From Lineus longissimus (Eukaryota > Nemertea > Pilidiophora > Heteronemertea > Lineidae): a stretch of DNA of 64,000 nucleotides. The notes under the pieces are model-generated. The model did no database searches. It was not told the origin of the DNA and worked only from the letters and a program-made list of their open reading frames with translations. Where the stretch lies: NCBI RefSeq assembly GCF_910592395.1, contig NC_088322.1, positions 8,115,431 to 8,179,430 on the forward strand, given 5' to 3'. This document shows, piece by piece, positions 62,050-64,000 of this stretch. The translations under genes were made by a program, and so were the position numbers. Positions within the stretch are counted from its first letter, which is position 1. Each line of letters begins with the position of its first letter.

Positions 62050-62206
62050 ATCTACGTGTTGGACTTCGGCACGGAGATGTACGTGTGGCACGGGAAGAAG
62101 GTCTCGACCGAGAAGAGAAAGATGGCGATGAAGTTAGCAAAACAGGTGTGGGACCAAGGGTACGATTACTCCGAGTTGGAGATCAGCCCGTTGTCGCCAT
62201 TCAAAG
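62050..62206 (+). CDS. svil: Supervillin shared exon 13, second gelsolin-like repeat; gene continues off the window
   Basis: 157 nt, phase 0 to phase 1 (shared residues 712-763), donor AAAG|GTAAGG. It encodes IYVLDFGTEMYVWHGKKVST, then a helix ending WDQGYDYSELEISPLSPF. LDFGxExYVWHGK is the core of the second gelsolin-like repeat. No following exon is found before 64000, so the remaining repeats and any villin headpiece lie outside. Confidence 0.93.
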
Positions 62207-64000
62207 GTAAGGAACCACTGGTAATGTTCTAGTAAGGAACTTGGTTAAGTTTGGGGCACATGGGGGACTTCATGGAGAGTGATAGTCCAATGTGTAGAAA
62301 ATAGTCATTGCCAGACTGGGTTAAAAAAGTAGACTTGTAAATCCTGTTTCTTCTTCATGTGCGGTAAACCTGTACATTTTTGGATCTCTTTATTTTTGTA
62401 TGATCTGCGAAAATTTGATTTTAAACTAATTTTTATCTTGACAGACATATGAAATTCCTTTTGGTTTTTCAAAGTAAAATGATAATGATTTTATGTTTGC
62501 AAATTGCAAAAATGTTCCGGCAGAAATTTGGGCAGTTCACTGTGAAGAAACACTTCTGGCTCTCTAACCTCTGACGAAGTTCTTGATTTGCCCACGTGCT
62601 CTGTTACATTAATTGCTGTGTTCTGAAGTATCTTTTCGTTGCAATTTTGATGCATGAAGTTACTTTGTTATCAGTCAGATTTGGTGTGATGTCAACTTTT
62701 CTAATACTTTTGTTAGAATTATTCAGTTTTCAATATTTTATTTTGAATTTTCCTCTTACATTACGAGTGTTATTGGGTGATATGAATAAATACTAGCAAA
62801 TGCTTTTATCTAAAACGCCATGTACATTGTACACTTGACCTTTCTGTACAAAATTGATCTTATAGCATTTGCGAGTCTAGATTCTTATCACCCATTGTAC
62901 AACGCGCTTCAACTGGAAAAAGGCAAATAAGTTTTCGGGTACATTTCACAAAAAATTATGAGTTGTTTTTGAAAACTTGTTTTGCAGTTATAAAGCAAAA
63001 GCCTGGTATGTATTGTGTGTGGGAGGAGCCAGGCTGTGTTCTTTAAAGGCCTACACCGTTTGTCAAAAAATTTGAAATTTGTAATTGAATTTGAAAATTT
63101 TCCTTCGACTCCAGTGAATACGAACGGTGTACTCCTTTAATGAAATTGTGCTCGCTAACCCAGTGTATTGGTCTTGGCATTTAAAGGAGGAGTTTCTTTA
63201 GGAAGTGCTGGGACAGTGCTTATGATCATTACAGAGTTCACCCATAGGGGTGCTGCAGATGTACATCTGAAAATGTACAGAAACACGGTCTGACTTCCAT
63301 AAGTGCCGGGCCAGCATTATCTCGAGCACTCCTTCTTTGACCCGCTGTCTTTCTGTGTGGTGATAAGTACAATGAAGAATTCATAAAGACTAAGAATTTG
63401 GAACTTCAGAAAATCCAAGAGATTATTCTTTTTTTAAAGGACGGTTCCTGTGAACTCATACTGTTGTTTTTTTACTTTGATGGAGAAACATTATCAAGAT
63501 GAACAAAATTACTCAACATTTAGTTTTGAACTCTCAGATGGAGAACATATAGGGCATTTTGTCATAGTATGAAGTCCTATGCCATGCTAGCGCACAGTAG
63601 TGGGTACTGATATGTCTTAGGCTGTGATTATATAGAGTTCATGTTTTCACATGTGATGTAACGTGTCACTGTTCACCTTTTATGCGTGACAACAAGTCAT
63701 TTCCTAAGAACAGGCTACGTACGATTCACAATGTCACTTTTCACTGTCACGTGGTGTTTTCAAGGCCAAGTCAGTGAACTCGTGACAAGTGAATCATGAC
63801 GAGAGACAACGTGAACCCCACATAACTCCAGCCTTAGATGGGTTTTAGAACCTCATTATAATACCCAGTAGCTTATCAAGCACTTCTAAATTAGGTTAAC
63901 CATTTGAGAAATATTTTGTGACAAAAATCAAGCAACACCCGCCCAATATATCAAGCAACAGCCATCACATAGTGCGAATTTGTCTTGTAAAGGCCCCCTA
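62207..64000 (+). other. svil: Start of an intron that runs off the right edge
   Basis: At least 1.8 kb with no open frame carrying gelsolin-like sequence. It contains a 98-bp MITE-like element at 63043-63140. Confidence 0.65.
63043..63140. mobile_element. 98-bp MITE-like palindromic element
   Basis: The left end TTAAAGGCCTACACCGTTTGT pairs with the right end, which reads TTAAAGGAGTACACCGTTCGT on the opposite strand: 18 of 21 positions match. The interior is A/T-rich (AAATTTGAAATTTG). Relatives of the left half occur at 60681-60740 and of the right end near 53081-53100, so it is a dispersed family. TTAA lies at both tips. Confidence 0.7.

Noticed and set aside
1-64000. tRNA, rRNA, CRISPR, operon or integrated virus signals
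   Set aside because: None were found on reading; spaced repeats present are minisatellites or transposon remnants with no cas, integrase, capsid or polymerase genes.

Overview
This is nuclear DNA of an intron-rich animal, most likely a marine invertebrate. The signs are AT-rich non-coding DNA, GT-AG introns of 0.3 to about 7 kb, minisatellites, non-autonomous DNA-transposon remnants, and a long repeat with AGCTCACC ends and a (GTC)n block of a type I associate with mollusc, brachiopod and echinoderm genomes. The phylum cannot be fixed from the window. Nothing bacterial or plasmid-like is present.

The main content is one plus-strand gene, the 5' and central part of a supervillin (SVIL, villin/gelsolin superfamily) orthologue, running from about 13.5 kb off the right edge. 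Thirteen shared exons lie between 49814 and 62206. All their splice phases agree when joined by hand, giving about 763 codons: a basic, disordered linker with the family blocks GEEDW, QFTV and RNPLRALAERKD, then the first gelsolin-like repeats. The remaining gelsolin-like repeats and any headpiece lie beyond 64000.

Upstream are three, possibly four, separate coding exons that all end in phase 0, as the first shared exon requires. Exon A (13520-19924, 2135 codons) is acidic, Ser-rich and Asp-rich. Exon B (32618-39866, 2416 codons) is charged, with a repeated R/K/E helix. Exon C (45725-46450, 242 codons) begins MGCINS, an N-myristoylation signal. Exon D (47588-47683, 28-32 codons) is tentative and uses a GC donor. 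Each of A, B and C has its own ATG and an upstream in-frame stop, so they look like alternative first coding exons that put very different N-termini on one actin/myosin/membrane-linking core. Three shared exons (54, 81 and 96 nt, all phase 1-1) can be skipped in any combination without a frameshift, and one acceptor is a NAGNAG.

The left 13.5 kb has no recognisable gene except a probable 3'-terminal exon of an unknown minus-strand gene (5522-5803) with acceptor, stop codon and AATAAA. The rest of the window is introns or intergenic DNA with minisatellites, dispersed repeats, MITE-like elements and one perfect 28-bp inverted repeat.
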